Origin: Comamonadaceae bacterium
GTDB lineage: Bacteria > Pseudomonadota > Gammaproteobacteria > Burkholderiales > Burkholderiaceae_C
Assembly (NCBI GenBank): GCA_947443645.1
Contig: CANEXF010000006.1
Span: 62,001-126,000 of the forward strand
Direction of reading: 5' to 3'
DNA: 64,000 bases
The notes under the pieces were generated by a model. The model had not been told where the DNA came from. It saw only the letters and a list, made by a program, of their open reading frames with translations, and did no database searches. The position numbers were made by a program, and so were the translations under genes. Positions 51,678 to 60,661 of this stretch are shown in pieces (positions within the stretch are counted from its first letter, which is position 1; the number at the start of each line of letters is the position of its first letter).

Positions 51678-51731
51678 AAGACCGGCAACGTGCAATACCG
51701 CCCGGTCTTGCACATGCCGGTCTTTTTTTTT
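51678..51731 (+). terminator. intrinsic terminator after the GlcG-like gene
   Basis: AAGACCGGCA (51678-51687) pairs with TGCCGGTCTT (51715-51724), followed by a run of nine T (51723-51731). A 27-nt loop itself contains GCCCGGTCTT. It closes the GntR-GlcG unit. Confidence 0.8.
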
Positions 51732-51749
51732 CGCAGTGCCGCGGACGGC

Positions 51750-53222
51750 TCAGGCCAGCTTCAGGTTCACGTTCTTTGTGTAGGTGAACTCCAGCAGCTC
51801 TGCAAAACATTCCTCGCGGCCAATACCGGATTGCTTCACGCCACCAAACGGCGCACCCATGAAGTGCTGGCTGGAGTTGTTGATCCATACATAACCGGTC
51901 TGAATCCTTTTGGCTGCACGGTGTGCCGTGTTGAGATTTTGCGTCCAGATGGAACCTGTCAGACCAAAATCAACGCCATTGACCTGCTCATACAGGGCGT
52001 CCTCGTCCTGCCACTTGAAGACTGACATGATGGGGCCAAACACCTCTTCACGCGCCAGGCGCATATGCTGCTGCATGTCCGCAAATATGGTTGCCTCGTA
52101 GAAAAAACCATCTTTCAAGGCCGGATCATCGGGTTGCTTGCCGCCGCACACCAGACGGCCGCCCTCCTCGAGGCCAGATGCTACGTAAGCCTTCACTTTC
52201 TCCAGTTGCGCACGGCTGACCAAGGAACCCATGGTCGTTTTCGGGTCGGTAGGAATGCCTGGCTTGTGGCGTTCAGGCAGCAGCCTGACCAGCTTTTCAA
52301 GAACTTCGTCGTGAATCGACGCATGCAGGAAAACACGGCTGGTTGAGCCGCAGCTCTGGCCCGACCAGGTGAAGTTCATGCCGCCAATAATGCCATTGAC
52401 CAGCTTGTCCAGATCGGCATCGGGGTAGGCAATCAAGGCATTCTTGCCGCCAAGCTCCAGTAGCACCGGCTTCAAATTATCGGACGCGGTTTTCATGACC
52501 GCCTTGCCGGTGGGAACGCCGCCTATCAGGGTGACCTTGCGTACCAGCGGATGGCGACCCATGGCATCGCCGCACTCACGGCCACCACAAAGAAAATTTG
52601 CCACCCCCGGCGGAAAGATATCGCCCACGAGTTCAGCAAGTCGCAAAATGGACAAAGGCGCCTGGTCTGGCGACTTGATGACCACGGTATTGCCTGCTGC
52701 CAGCGGCGCGGCCAGTCGGGCTGCGGCGAACATAAACGGGTGGTTGTAGGCGACGATGCGGGCAATCACACCCAAAGGCTCCTGCAGGGTGTAGTTGAAG
52801 TTGCCGTCACCCATGGGAATGGTTTCACCCTTGATCTCGGTAGCCAGACCGGCAAAATAGTCCAGGCAATCGGCAGCAAAGCCGGCATCCATGGCGAGCG
52901 CGGAAACCGGATTGCCGTTGTTCAGGGAATCAAGTTGCGCGAGCGGCATGGCATGCTCGCGCAACACGGCGGCCGCCTTGCGCAGATAGCGTCCGCGCTC
53001 AAGCGGCGGGGTTGCAGCCCAGGCAGGAAAAGCCGCATGTGCGGCCTGCACAGCAGCATCCACATCGTCCGCATCGGCCACGGGCGCATGGGTAATGGCC
53101 TCGTTGTAGGTCGGATTGATGGTGTCGGCATAGACGCCGGCCTTGGGCGCACGCCAGGCGCCGCCGTAATAAAGACCGCGTTGGGTCGGCAGGATGCCTG
53201 CAGGGATTTCATGTGCGCGCAT
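51750..53222 (-). CDS. aldehyde dehydrogenase family protein
   Basis: The 490-residue enzyme shows the aldehyde dehydrogenase core: P-L-G-V-I-A-R-I-V-A-Y-N-H-P-F, V-V-I-K-S-P-D-Q-A-P-L-S, L-E-L-G-G-K-N-A-L-I-A-Y with the general base, F-T-W-S-G-Q-S-C-G-S-T-S-R with the nucleophilic cysteine, and E-V-F-G-P-I-M-S-V. It resembles betaine-aldehyde and similar dehydrogenases; the substrate is not evident. It lies 67 bp downstream of a ThDP-dependent decarboxylase-like gene on the same strand, so a 2-oxoacid to aldehyde to acid sequence is a reasonable reading. AAAGGAC precedes the ATG. Confidence 0.87.
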   Translation of the reverse strand: MRAHEIPAGILPTQRGLYYGGAWRAPKAGVYADTINPTYNEAITHAPVADADDVDAAVQAAHAAFPAWAATPPLERGRYLRKAAAVLREHAMPLAQLDSLNNGNPVSALAMDAGFAADCLDYFAGLATEIKGETIPMGDGNFNYTLQEPLGVIARIVAYNHPFMFAAARLAAPLAAGNTVVIKSPDQAPLSILRLAELVGDIFPPGVANFLCGGRECGDAMGRHPLVRKVTLIGGVPTGKAVMKTASDNLKPVLLELGGKNALIAYPDADLDKLVNGIIGGMNFTWSGQSCGSTSRVFLHASIHDEVLEKLVRLLPERHKPGIPTDPKTTMGSLVSRAQLEKVKAYVASGLEEGGRLVCGGKQPDDPALKDGFFYEATIFADMQQHMRLAREEVFGPIMSVFKWQDEDALYEQVNGVDFGLTGSIWTQNLNTAHRAAKRIQTGYVWINNSSQHFMGAPFGGVKQSGIGREECFAELLEFTYTKNVNLKLA

Positions 53223-53289
53223 GTCGTGGGTCCTTTGATGCTCTTGGCTTCGTGTTGCAGCTTCTCCCGAGAGCGGGAGAGGAAAATGA

Positions 53290-55095
53290 TCAGTCCTTGG
53301 ATCGGGTCAGGCCGGCAGTCATAGCCGCGCTGTAGCCGGTTTGCACCACCACGTCGACGACCACCGTTTCACCGCGCTTGACGGCAGCGATCGCATCGAC
53401 CAGCACCTGCTCAAGTTGAGCAGCGTCCTCGACCGGGCCTATGCCGGTCAGCCCCTGGCCGCGCGCCATCATGGCCAGGTCAGGCGCCGGATCACTGATG
53501 CGCTGGCCTATCCAGCGGTTTTCAATCGGTCGCTTGCGCTGGCGCGCCACGCGTTCCTGGTGTACTTCATCATTGAAGAAAGAGCGGTTGTTGCAGACCA
53601 CCACCAGCATGGGGATGCGCGCGTTTGCAGCCGTCCAGAGTGCATTGACGCCCATCATGTAGTCACCATCGCCGATCACCGCGACAGGCAGGCGGTCGCT
53701 GCCCTTGAGGCCCAGAGCGGAGCCTATCGACATGCCAGGGCCGGAACCAATGCCGCCGCCGCCATCGTAGCCAAGAAAGTCCAGCGGGTGCTTGAAGTCC
53801 CACATCTCGCCGCTCCAGCTCAAGGGCAGGCGCATCAGGCAGACCTTCTGGTCGCCGACCGCGCGCTTCAAGGTGGCAGCGAGCGTTGACACCATCATGT
53901 TGCTGGCGCCCGAAGCGCCAGGCACAGCTTGCACCGGCGCCACGACGGGCAGTGGACGCTTCGGTGGCGCAGGCGTCTTGCGCGCTTTGACCTGCTGGTT
54001 CAACAAGGTCACGGCCGGCTCGGGTTCGCACAACATGAAGACATCGACCGGCGGCAGGCCCTGGTGGTCCATGCTCCAGCCGTTGTGGTTGTAGTGGTCG
54101 ACCGAGACCTGGATGATCTTGCTGGCCACGGGCTTGTCGCCCCAGGCCTGTTTGAGCGTGCCCGAGAGGTCCAGCCAATCAAGGCTGAGCACCACGTCGG
54201 CTTCGCGCAAAACGGCCTGCGCATTGGACGTGAGAAAAGCGCCGCTGGGCGCCGCGTGCAGCGGGTGGTCGGTCGGGAAGGCCGCCCCCACGCGCAGGTC
54301 GGTCAGAACCTCAGCATTGAGGGTTTCAGCCAGCTGTATGCGCTCGGCCCAGGCCGCTTCGCTGCGGTTGACGCGGCCCATCAAAATTACTGGGCGACTG
54401 GCTTTGGACAGCAGTTCTGCCGCCTGCGCAACAACTGCATCCGAAGGCCTTGCCTGCGGCGGCGCGAGATAGCGTGCAGGGTCGGGAATCGCCGGCCGTT
54501 CGCTGAGCTTGGACTCCTGCAAAGCCGCATCAAAGCAGACATAAACCGGGCCCTGCGGCGCGGTGGTCGCAATCTGCCGCGCGCGCAGCAGTGCTTCCTG
54601 TGCCGAGGGAATAGACGCCGGCTGGCAGTCCCACTTGATGAAGTGGCGCACCAGCGCGGCCTGGTCCTGCGCGGTATGAATCCAGTCTATCCATGGCCGG
54701 CGTTTGTTGGCGTCAACCGGGCCCGTGGCGCCCAGCACGATGACGGGAACGCGGTCCACCCAGGCATCGAAAATCGCCATGGAGCCGTGCATCAGCCCAA
54801 CGTTGCTGTGCAGGATGGCGATCAGTGGCTTGCCGGTGACCTTGGTGTAGCCGTGCGCGATGGCCACCGCGTGCTCTTCATGCAGCACCATCATCATCTG
54901 CGGCTTTTCATTGCCAAGGTGGTTGACGATGCTGTCATGCAGGCCGCGAAAGCTGGCACCGGGGTTCAGAAGCACGTACGGAATGTCCATCGCGCGCAGC
55001 ATGTCGGCGATGGCATCGCTGGCCCATACGGTCTCTTCCGGTTCGGAAGGCTTGGGAATATCGCGGCGCACGGCGGAGCCCGAAGGAATGGTCAT
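53290..55095 (-). CDS. thiamine diphosphate-dependent enzyme of the acetolactate synthase/benzoylformate decarboxylase superfamily
   Basis: The 601-residue product has the three-domain layout of this superfamily. The catalytic glutamate is in M-M-M-V-L-H-E-E-H-A-V-A-I-A-H-G-Y, and the ThDP/Mg site is G-D-G-D-Y-M-M-G-V-N-A-L-W-T-A-A-N-A-R-I-P-M-L-V-V-V-C-N-N. About 20 residues of unordered Pro/Val/Ala linker (380-400) separate the central and ThDP-binding domains. It may be a decarboxylase for an aromatic or branched 2-oxoacid, a carboligase, or a C-C lyase of the oxalyl-CoA type; the sequence alone does not decide. It sits between a Bug receptor gene (32 bp upstream) and an aldehyde dehydrogenase gene downstream. 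Confidence 0.85.
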   Translation of the reverse strand: MTIPSGSAVRRDIPKPSEPEETVWASDAIADMLRAMDIPYVLLNPGASFRGLHDSIVNHLGNEKPQMMMVLHEEHAVAIAHGYTKVTGKPLIAILHSNVGLMHGSMAIFDAWVDRVPVIVLGATGPVDANKRRPWIDWIHTAQDQAALVRHFIKWDCQPASIPSAQEALLRARQIATTAPQGPVYVCFDAALQESKLSERPAIPDPARYLAPPQARPSDAVVAQAAELLSKASRPVILMGRVNRSEAAWAERIQLAETLNAEVLTDLRVGAAFPTDHPLHAAPSGAFLTSNAQAVLREADVVLSLDWLDLSGTLKQAWGDKPVASKIIQVSVDHYNHNGWSMDHQGLPPVDVFMLCEPEPAVTLLNQQVKARKTPAPPKRPLPVVAPVQAVPGASGASNMMVSTLAATLKRAVGDQKVCLMRLPLSWSGEMWDFKHPLDFLGYDGGGGIGSGPGMSIGSALGLKGSDRLPVAVIGDGDYMMGVNALWTAANARIPMLVVVCNNRSFFNDEVHQERVARQRKRPIENRWIGQRISDPAPDLAMMARGQGLTGIGPVEDAAQLEQVLVDAIAAVKRGETVVVDVVVQTGYSAAMTAGLTRSKD

Positions 55096-55127
55096 GAAAT
55101 CTCCAGATTAAAAAATAAGTCGGCTGA

Positions 55128-56114
55128 TTATTCGGGCTTGATATTGGCGGCCTTGATCACTTCGGCCCAGCGTTTTTGGTCTGTCGCCATCAGCTTGGTG
55201 AATTCGGCCGGCGTGCTGGTTTCGGCATAAATGCCTTGCTCTGCCAGCTTGCCTTGCACATCCGGCAAGGCCAAGGATCGGCGCAGCTCGGCATTGAGTT
55301 TATTGATGATGGCGGGCGGGGTTTTCGCTGGCGCGATCATGCCTATCCAGATGTCGCTTTCGTAGTTCGGAACCGTCTCTGCAATGGTCGGCACGTTAGG
55401 CAGTAGCTCGAGCCGCTTGGTGCCGGTAGTGCCCAGGGCGCGCAGCTTGCCGCTGCGAATGTGCGGCAGCGCCGAGTTGATAGGGCAAAACATCACATCA
55501 ACCGTAGCACCCAGGACGTCCACCAAGGCCGGCGCCGAGCCCTTGTAAGGGATGTGCGCGAACTTTGTCGCGGTCATGGACTTGAAGACCTCGGCGGCCA
55601 TATGCTGTGGACTGCCGGAGCCGGCGGATGCATAAGAAAACTTATCCGGGCTGGCCTTGGCCAGGGCAATCAGCTCTGCCACCGTGGTGGCCGTCACCTT
55701 GGGCGACACCACCAGAACCATGGGCACCCGCCCCAACATCGAAATACCTTGCAAGTCCTTGAGCACGTCAAAAGGCAGCTTGGGATAAAGCACCGGGTTG
55801 ACGGCCACCGTCTGGTTGGGTGCGATTGCGATGGTGTAGCCATCACCCTCGGCCTTGGCCATGAAGTCGGTCGCAATATTGCCTGCAGCGCCTGGTTTGT
55901 TGTCAACGATGACGGGTTGGCCAAAGGCTTCAGCCATCTTCTGGCCCAGCACCCGGGCAAGCACATCGTTGGAGCCACCCGGCGGCAAGGGCACCACAAT
56001 GCGGATGGGCTTGACCGGGTAGTCCTGGGCGTGAGAAAAAGGAAGAGCCAACGGGCTCACCGTGGCAATCACTGCGCAGGCGGTTGCCAGCCATGCTTGG
56101 CGATCAAATATCAT
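55128..56114 (-). CDS. Bug family periplasmic substrate-binding receptor (TctC-like)
   Basis: The 328-residue protein has a signal peptide ending near F-S-H-A-Q-D, then Y-P-V-K-P-I-R-I-V-V-P-L-P-P-G-G-S-N-D-V-L-A-R, V-D-N-K-P-G-A-A-G and D-G-Y-T-I-A. The ATG at 56114 follows GGAGACAAAAA; an open extension of 20 codons upstream is rejected because it lacks a ribosome site and precedes the signal peptide. It lies 32 bp upstream of the ThDP enzyme gene, so it may bring in the substrate, or a precursor, of that enzyme. Confidence 0.92.
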   Translation of the reverse strand: MIFDRQAWLATACAVIATVSPLALPFSHAQDYPVKPIRIVVPLPPGGSNDVLARVLGQKMAEAFGQPVIVDNKPGAAGNIATDFMAKAEGDGYTIAIAPNQTVAVNPVLYPKLPFDVLKDLQGISMLGRVPMVLVVSPKVTATTVAELIALAKASPDKFSYASAGSGSPQHMAAEVFKSMTATKFAHIPYKGSAPALVDVLGATVDVMFCPINSALPHIRSGKLRALGTTGTKRLELLPNVPTIAETVPNYESDIWIGMIAPAKTPPAIINKLNAELRRSLALPDVQGKLAEQGIYAETSTPAEFTKLMATDQKRWAEVIKAANIKPE

Positions 56115-56240
56115 TTTTTGTCTCCTTGAATTGTGCGCAAACGCCGTCCATCGTAGTGATGGTTTTCCAATCAATCAATCTTGAACTTTGAATCAATGTG
56201 GCCGATTTCGCCGACTGTGCATTCACGGTTTAGAAGGCCC

Positions 56241-57524
56241 TCAGCTGGACCGGAACGAATCTGCCTGGACGAACTTGGCGCGCGGGCGCAGCAAGGAGCC
56301 CGCCAGACGCTGCTCCTGTATGTGGGCTATCCATCCGGCCAGGCGCCCGAGCGCGAACAGGGCTGCCGGTACTTGACGAGGCAGGCCCATGGCACGCGCC
56401 AGCACGACTACCGCGAGCTCCTGCCTTGGATGCAGGCCAACACTGGCGCGCATCTCGTCAATAAAGCCAAATACCGCCCTGGCTGGGCGACTTTGACTCT
56501 GCCGGTTTCGCGCGATGTCAAGCAACTGTGCAGCGCGTGGATCACCGCCAGGGTACAGCGGGTGATCAAAGCCCGGGACGCTCTGCCCCTTGGAATGCAG
56601 CTGCCAGGCGCGTTTGACGAGCGCGGCCCTTGTGGCAGATTTACCCAGAAAATCATCTACCCGCTCATACATGCGACCTACGTCAGTACCAGAAGTGGCG
56701 CACAGCGCAGCCGCAAGGCAACTGTGCAAACTGCCCCCGGCAGACGCCACCACGCGGGCGCTGAGCGTGCCGGGGGGCAGCTCATGATCTGCCATCAAGA
56801 TCAGGATGGCATTGAGGGCATCGCTGTTCTCACTTGTCGACGGGATAGCCAGAGCCTGCATGAGGCCGTCCACCAAGGATTCGCCCTGGCGCATGGGACG
56901 GTACTGCTGTGCAGCCCCAACAAAGCCGCAGCAGGCCACCACTGTCTGCATGATCTCGCGCGATGCCGGCAACATTGCTTTTGGTGACTGCGAATTTTTC
57001 GCCGCCCCGCCGCGCATGCCCTGAAGCAACACAAGCAGTGCGAACGACTCCAGGACGTTGTTGCGAACGTGTACAGAAGTCAGCGCGTGGCCAAGCCTCA
57101 CAAGTGCCGACGAGGGACTTTGAACAGGCCATGAAGACCCGGATGGCGTCAACGCACAGCCCCAGAGCAGCTCGGCCACCGCCTCAAATGACGCACCCGA
57201 TCTGACCAGGTCAGCGGCCAGGTGACCACGGTAACGCGGTCCCTGGCTGGTTATTTCCGTGATGGACGTGGGGAAGATTGGCTCTCCCCAGTTCATGGCG
57301 GAAGCAGCCACTGCACCATGGCCAGACCGGGCATGCGAACGCATCGCCAATCTTTTGAGATCGTCCCGCAGGTAAAGCTTGTCCCTCAACCCCGGTTGGG
57401 AAATGCTATTTATCCAGCCACGGCTGACGTAGGCATAAAGCGTCTGCAACTTGACGTTGAGGATGGCCATGGCTTCTCTGGACGAAGCGTAGTCGGTGTG
57501 CAGCCGCTTATCGAGTTTTTCCAT
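56241..57524 (-). CDS. helix-turn-helix/citrate synthase-like fusion protein
   Basis: In the 427-residue product, residues about 12-65 look like a MerR/excisionase-type DNA-binding domain (S-S-R-E-A-M-A-I-L-N-V-K-L-Q-T-L-Y-A-Y-V-S-R-G-W-I, then K-L-Y-L-R-D-D-L-K-R-L). From about 85 on, the protein is citrate synthase-like: A-D-H-E-L-P-P-G-T-L-S-A-R-V-V-A-S and G-F-D-H-P-L-Y-P-G-G-D-P-R-A keep the two catalytic histidines. In the third catalytic place, where citrate synthases have P-N-V-D-F, this protein has P-R-Q-E-L, so aspartate is replaced by glutamate. It may be a transcription factor that senses a citrate-synthase-type ligand, or an enzyme with changed activity. Similar fusions exist in other Proteobacteria. 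It lies between EamA and Bug genes. Confidence 0.8.
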   Translation of the reverse strand: MEKLDKRLHTDYASSREAMAILNVKLQTLYAYVSRGWINSISQPGLRDKLYLRDDLKRLAMRSHARSGHGAVAASAMNWGEPIFPTSITEITSQGPRYRGHLAADLVRSGASFEAVAELLWGCALTPSGSSWPVQSPSSALVRLGHALTSVHVRNNVLESFALLVLLQGMRGGAAKNSQSPKAMLPASREIMQTVVACCGFVGAAQQYRPMRQGESLVDGLMQALAIPSTSENSDALNAILILMADHELPPGTLSARVVASAGGSLHSCLAAALCATSGTDVGRMYERVDDFLGKSATRAALVKRAWQLHSKGQSVPGFDHPLYPGGDPRAAQLLDIARNRQSQSRPARAVFGFIDEMRASVGLHPRQELAVVVLARAMGLPRQVPAALFALGRLAGWIAHIQEQRLAGSLLRPRAKFVQADSFRSS

Positions 57525-57583
57525 GAGGGTAGGCGCCCAATCGGCAGGTTATCCATATGCAGCCAAAGCGGCCAACCCGCAAC

Positions 57584-58549
57584 TCAGCGCATGACAATGA
57601 TGAAGATACCGAGCAAGGTCAAGATACCACCGAGGATGGTGGTGAGCGTCATGTCATCTTGTTTTTTCAAAAACAAATAACTCAGCGGAAAAATCAGAAT
57701 AGGCGTGCACAAGGTCATCAGGGTGGCAACCGTGAGGGGGATGTAACGCATGGATCCAATCACACAGATCTGACCCGATATATTGCACAGCCCTACCAGC
57801 GCAAACAAATAACAACCGCTGCGATTCGACGAACGCAGGCGTGCCACAAGACCGCGCTTGTCGGCGGTAAACATCAGGTGCAGCGCCAACCCACACAAGG
57901 CCCCCACCAGCGCGCCAAGCACCGGTTCATTCCAGCTGCGCACAGCTGCACCGCGCAACACGTTGCCCACGGCATAGGCCAGCGAACTACCCAAACCAAG
58001 CAAGAGGGCCGAACGAAGAACCCGCTCCTTCATGGTCAAGAGTCCAGGCGGCTGAGCAGCCGTCTGATAAGGGACTGCGCCGTCGCCGCTTTGGCCTTTG
58101 GCCAAGGATCCAGGTTTGTAGCTGACCAGCATCAAACCACCAACGGTCATGAAAATAGCCAGAACAGCCCACCAGCTCAAACCTTCGCCCAGCAGCACCC
58201 AGGCCATCAGCGCCGTAAAAATCGGACTGCTTACCTGAAACAAACTGGCCTTGGCCGGACCGAAACGCACGACGGATTCAAAGAAAAACCAGCGCCCCAG
58301 ATAGGTCGCAAAGGCGCCCGCAGCGGCAAACAGAAGAAGCGCGTTGATGTTCCATGTCAATGCCTCATCACGCCAGGCCAGCTGCAGCGCAAACGCCACC
58401 GCAGAAACCACGATGTTGGCCAGTGTCGCCACAAAAAAACCGACACCAATGTGAATCCGGCTGGATGCCACTTTGGTAAACATGATCGCCGCAGTAAAAA
58501 ACAGCAAGGACGCAACGGCCAGCAGATGGCCCAGCAGCGCGTCAGACAT
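57584..58549 (-). CDS. EamA family (DMT superfamily) transporter
   Basis: This 321-residue inner-membrane protein has ten hydrophobic segments in two EamA halves (about 1-140 and 170-318). Each half carries the family's proline/glycine-containing helix, seen as A-S-L-F-Q-V-S-S-P-I-F-T-A-L-M-A-W-V-L-L-G-E and A-T-L-M-T-L-C-T-P-I-L-I-F-P-L-S-Y-L-F-L. Family members export or import small metabolites. The gene lies 36 bp downstream of the dihydroxyphthalate decarboxylase gene, so movement of an aromatic intermediate is possible, but substrate is unproven. Confidence 0.87.
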   Translation of the reverse strand: MSDALLGHLLAVASLLFFTAAIMFTKVASSRIHIGVGFFVATLANIVVSAVAFALQLAWRDEALTWNINALLLFAAAGAFATYLGRWFFFESVVRFGPAKASLFQVSSPIFTALMAWVLLGEGLSWWAVLAIFMTVGGLMLVSYKPGSLAKGQSGDGAVPYQTAAQPPGLLTMKERVLRSALLLGLGSSLAYAVGNVLRGAAVRSWNEPVLGALVGALCGLALHLMFTADKRGLVARLRSSNRSGCYLFALVGLCNISGQICVIGSMRYIPLTVATLMTLCTPILIFPLSYLFLKKQDDMTLTTILGGILTLLGIFIIVMR

Positions 58550-58585
58550 CTCGACCTTCAGTCGCTTGCCGGCAGCAAACGCGAA

Positions 58586-59578
58586 TCAAATCTTGAACGC
58601 TTCAAGCGACTCAGGGGCGAACAAATCACGCGGAGAAAGCAGTCGCTTTGAAAGACCTTGCTCAAACGAATAACGCAAGAAAGTCTTCAAGGTATCTTCA
58701 TTTTTTTCGAAGCCATAGGGCCAGAAGTCTTCACCCATTTCGCGCTTGACCTGCTCGACATGCGAGGTCAGCCATGGCAGCATGACTTTGAGCGCAGCCG
58801 TTTCATACAGATCTTCATAGGTACGCCGCTGCGACTCCTCAAGCGCCTTCATCATGGAGCGCGCCACCCAGCGATTGGCCTCGTAGACCTCGCGGCGAAT
58901 CGCCACCGTATGCATGATGGGAAACATTTTTGTTTCCTTGAAATAATTACGTTCGACCTGCTCGTAGTCCTCGAACAAACGTTTGACCTTGCCGCCGCCC
59001 TTGAGGAAGCTCGACGGCATGCGCGCCGTGTAAAGCGCGTCAATCTCGCCGTCCAGCAGCATCTGTGCAAGCGTCTGGTCTGGACCAATGCTTTCGACCC
59101 TGATGTTCGCGGGCAAATCGAGCTTGATCTTTTCAGACCGGCCAGGCTCCTCTTCACCGCCGGTGAAATAGGTCACGCTGTCGACAGGCACGCCGTAATG
59201 GTCCGACAGGATGCCGCGTATCCAGACCGGCGCAGTCATTTGGTATTCAGGGTTGCCAACACGCTTTCCAATCAGGTCTTTCGCCTCACGAATCCCGGAT
59301 TTGGCATTGACGTAGATGCATGAGTGGCGAAAAAACCGTGAGGGGAAAACCGGAATCGCCACAAAGGGCCTGGCTTCATTGAACATGGACACGGTGTATG
59401 ACGACAGCGACATTTCTGCCACGTCGAACTCCTTGTGCCTGAGCATGCGGAAAAAAGTTTCTTCCACAGGCATGTTGAGGTAGTTCAGATCAATGCCGTC
59501 TGGCTGGACGCTGCCGTCCATCAGCGCGCGGGTACGGTCGTAATTCCAGCAGCCGAAAGTGAGTTTTAGTTTTGACAT
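58586..59578 (-). CDS. pht5: 4,5-dihydroxyphthalate decarboxylase
   Basis: The 330-residue product has the length and pattern of Pht5/OphC, which removes one carboxyl group from 4,5-dihydroxyphthalate to give protocatechuate. The start L-T-F-G-C-W-N-Y-D-R-T-R-A-L-M-D-G, E-F-D-V-A-E-M-S-L-S-S-Y and G-L-D-G-x-R-like substrate segments correspond to that family, whose fold resembles periplasmic binding proteins but without a signal peptide. It lies in a minus-strand run with the phthalate dioxygenase gene upstream and an EamA transporter downstream. Gene neighbourhood strongly supports this role; sequence similarity alone would also allow another member of the family. Confidence 0.85.
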   Translation of the reverse strand: MSKLKLTFGCWNYDRTRALMDGSVQPDGIDLNYLNMPVEETFFRMLRHKEFDVAEMSLSSYTVSMFNEARPFVAIPVFPSRFFRHSCIYVNAKSGIREAKDLIGKRVGNPEYQMTAPVWIRGILSDHYGVPVDSVTYFTGGEEEPGRSEKIKLDLPANIRVESIGPDQTLAQMLLDGEIDALYTARMPSSFLKGGGKVKRLFEDYEQVERNYFKETKMFPIMHTVAIRREVYEANRWVARSMMKALEESQRRTYEDLYETAALKVMLPWLTSHVEQVKREMGEDFWPYGFEKNEDTLKTFLRYSFEQGLSKRLLSPRDLFAPESLEAFKI

Positions 59579-59586
59579 GTTTTAAA

Positions 59587-60570
59587 TTATTCTGCCTTGA
59601 TGCCGGCGATCGCGATGGCCTTGGCCAGACGTTCATTTTCGCCAAGAATGGCCTTGTTGTATTCCACCGGACTGCCGCCAATCGGATCAATGCCAGCGTT
59701 GTTAAGCGTCTGAATCACCTCAGGCATCTTGGCGATAGCGGCCATTTCCGAGCTGATGCGTTCAATCACACTGGCTGGCGTCCCAGTTGCCGCCAGCACG
59801 CCAACGATAGGAGCGAAATCAAAGCCGGGAATCATCTCCGAGATGGCTGGCACAGACGGTGCCTGGCTGGAACGCTGCGCGGCATTGGAAGCCAGCAACC
59901 TGACCTGACCCGACTTCACAAACCCCGCCAACGAAGGCAGAGCAGAAAACAGCACTTCAACCTGACCACCAATCAGCGCAGGTACCGACTGTCCGCTACC
60001 CTTGAACGGCACATGGGTCAGGTCCAGATTCAATGAAGCTTTCATGGCTTCCATGGTGAGGTGATGCGTGCTGCCAATGCCGGACGAACCGTAGTTAAGC
60101 GTACCCGGCTTGGCCTTGGCCAGCGCAATGAAATCCTGCAGCGTAGCGGCCGGCACCTTGGCGTTGACGGCCAGATAAAGCGGTGCACGAGCTGCCAGGG
60201 AAACCGGCAAAAAATCCCGTTTGTAGTCGTAACCCAGGTTTTTATAAATGGCTGGATTGATCGAGAACATCGAGCCATCCGTGACCAGGAAGGTATAGCC
60301 ATCTTTGGGCGCAGATGCGATGGCCTGCGCAGCAACCACCCCGTTCGCGCCTGGCTTGTTGTCCACCACCACGGACTGACCTAGCTTGTCGCCCAGACGC
60401 TGGGCAAATATTCGCGCCACCGTATCTGGCAAACCACCTGCGGAATAAGGAACCACAAATTTGATCGGTTTGTTCGGGTAGGTCGTCTGACAAAGCGCGG
60501 GCATGGACAGCGAAAGCGTGCCAGCTATCAGGGCCGCAGTAGCGAGCAAAAGCGGTCGACGTTGTTTCAT
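59587..60570 (-). CDS. Bug family periplasmic substrate-binding receptor, probably for phthalate
   Basis: The 327-residue protein has a signal peptide (M-K-Q-R-R-P-L-L-L-A-T-A-A-L-I-A-G) ending near A-L-C-Q-T, then Y-P-N-K-P-I-K-F-V-V-P-Y-S-A-G-G-L-P-D-T-V-A-R, V-D-N-K-P-G-A-N-G and D-G-Y-T-F-L. The ATG at 60570 follows GGAGACATTCC; 49 codons open upstream are rejected. It lies 8 bp from the decarboxylase gene and 91 bp from the dioxygenase gene, all on one strand, so it probably captures phthalate or a related aromatic acid in the periplasm. Confidence 0.9.
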   Translation of the reverse strand: MKQRRPLLLATAALIAGTLSLSMPALCQTTYPNKPIKFVVPYSAGGLPDTVARIFAQRLGDKLGQSVVVDNKPGANGVVAAQAIASAPKDGYTFLVTDGSMFSINPAIYKNLGYDYKRDFLPVSLAARAPLYLAVNAKVPAATLQDFIALAKAKPGTLNYGSSGIGSTHHLTMEAMKASLNLDLTHVPFKGSGQSVPALIGGQVEVLFSALPSLAGFVKSGQVRLLASNAAQRSSQAPSVPAISEMIPGFDFAPIVGVLAATGTPASVIERISSEMAAIAKMPEVIQTLNNAGIDPIGGSPVEYNKAILGENERLAKAIAIAGIKAE

Positions 60571-60661
60571 GGAATGTCTCCTCGAAGATTTTTCAAAAGT
60601 CATAGTTGTATTTATTTGCGTGTGTTTTCGACCGGAAATTTCCGGTACATGAGCGTACTCA

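Noticed and set aside
53929-55230. 433-codon plus-strand open frame
   Set aside because: It lies opposite the ThDP-dependent enzyme gene and its product has no domain or ribosome site.
58586-59578. ABC-type periplasmic binding protein
   Set aside because: The fold resembles binding proteins, but there is no signal peptide and the gene neighbours and family pattern fit 4,5-dihydroxyphthalate decarboxylase.
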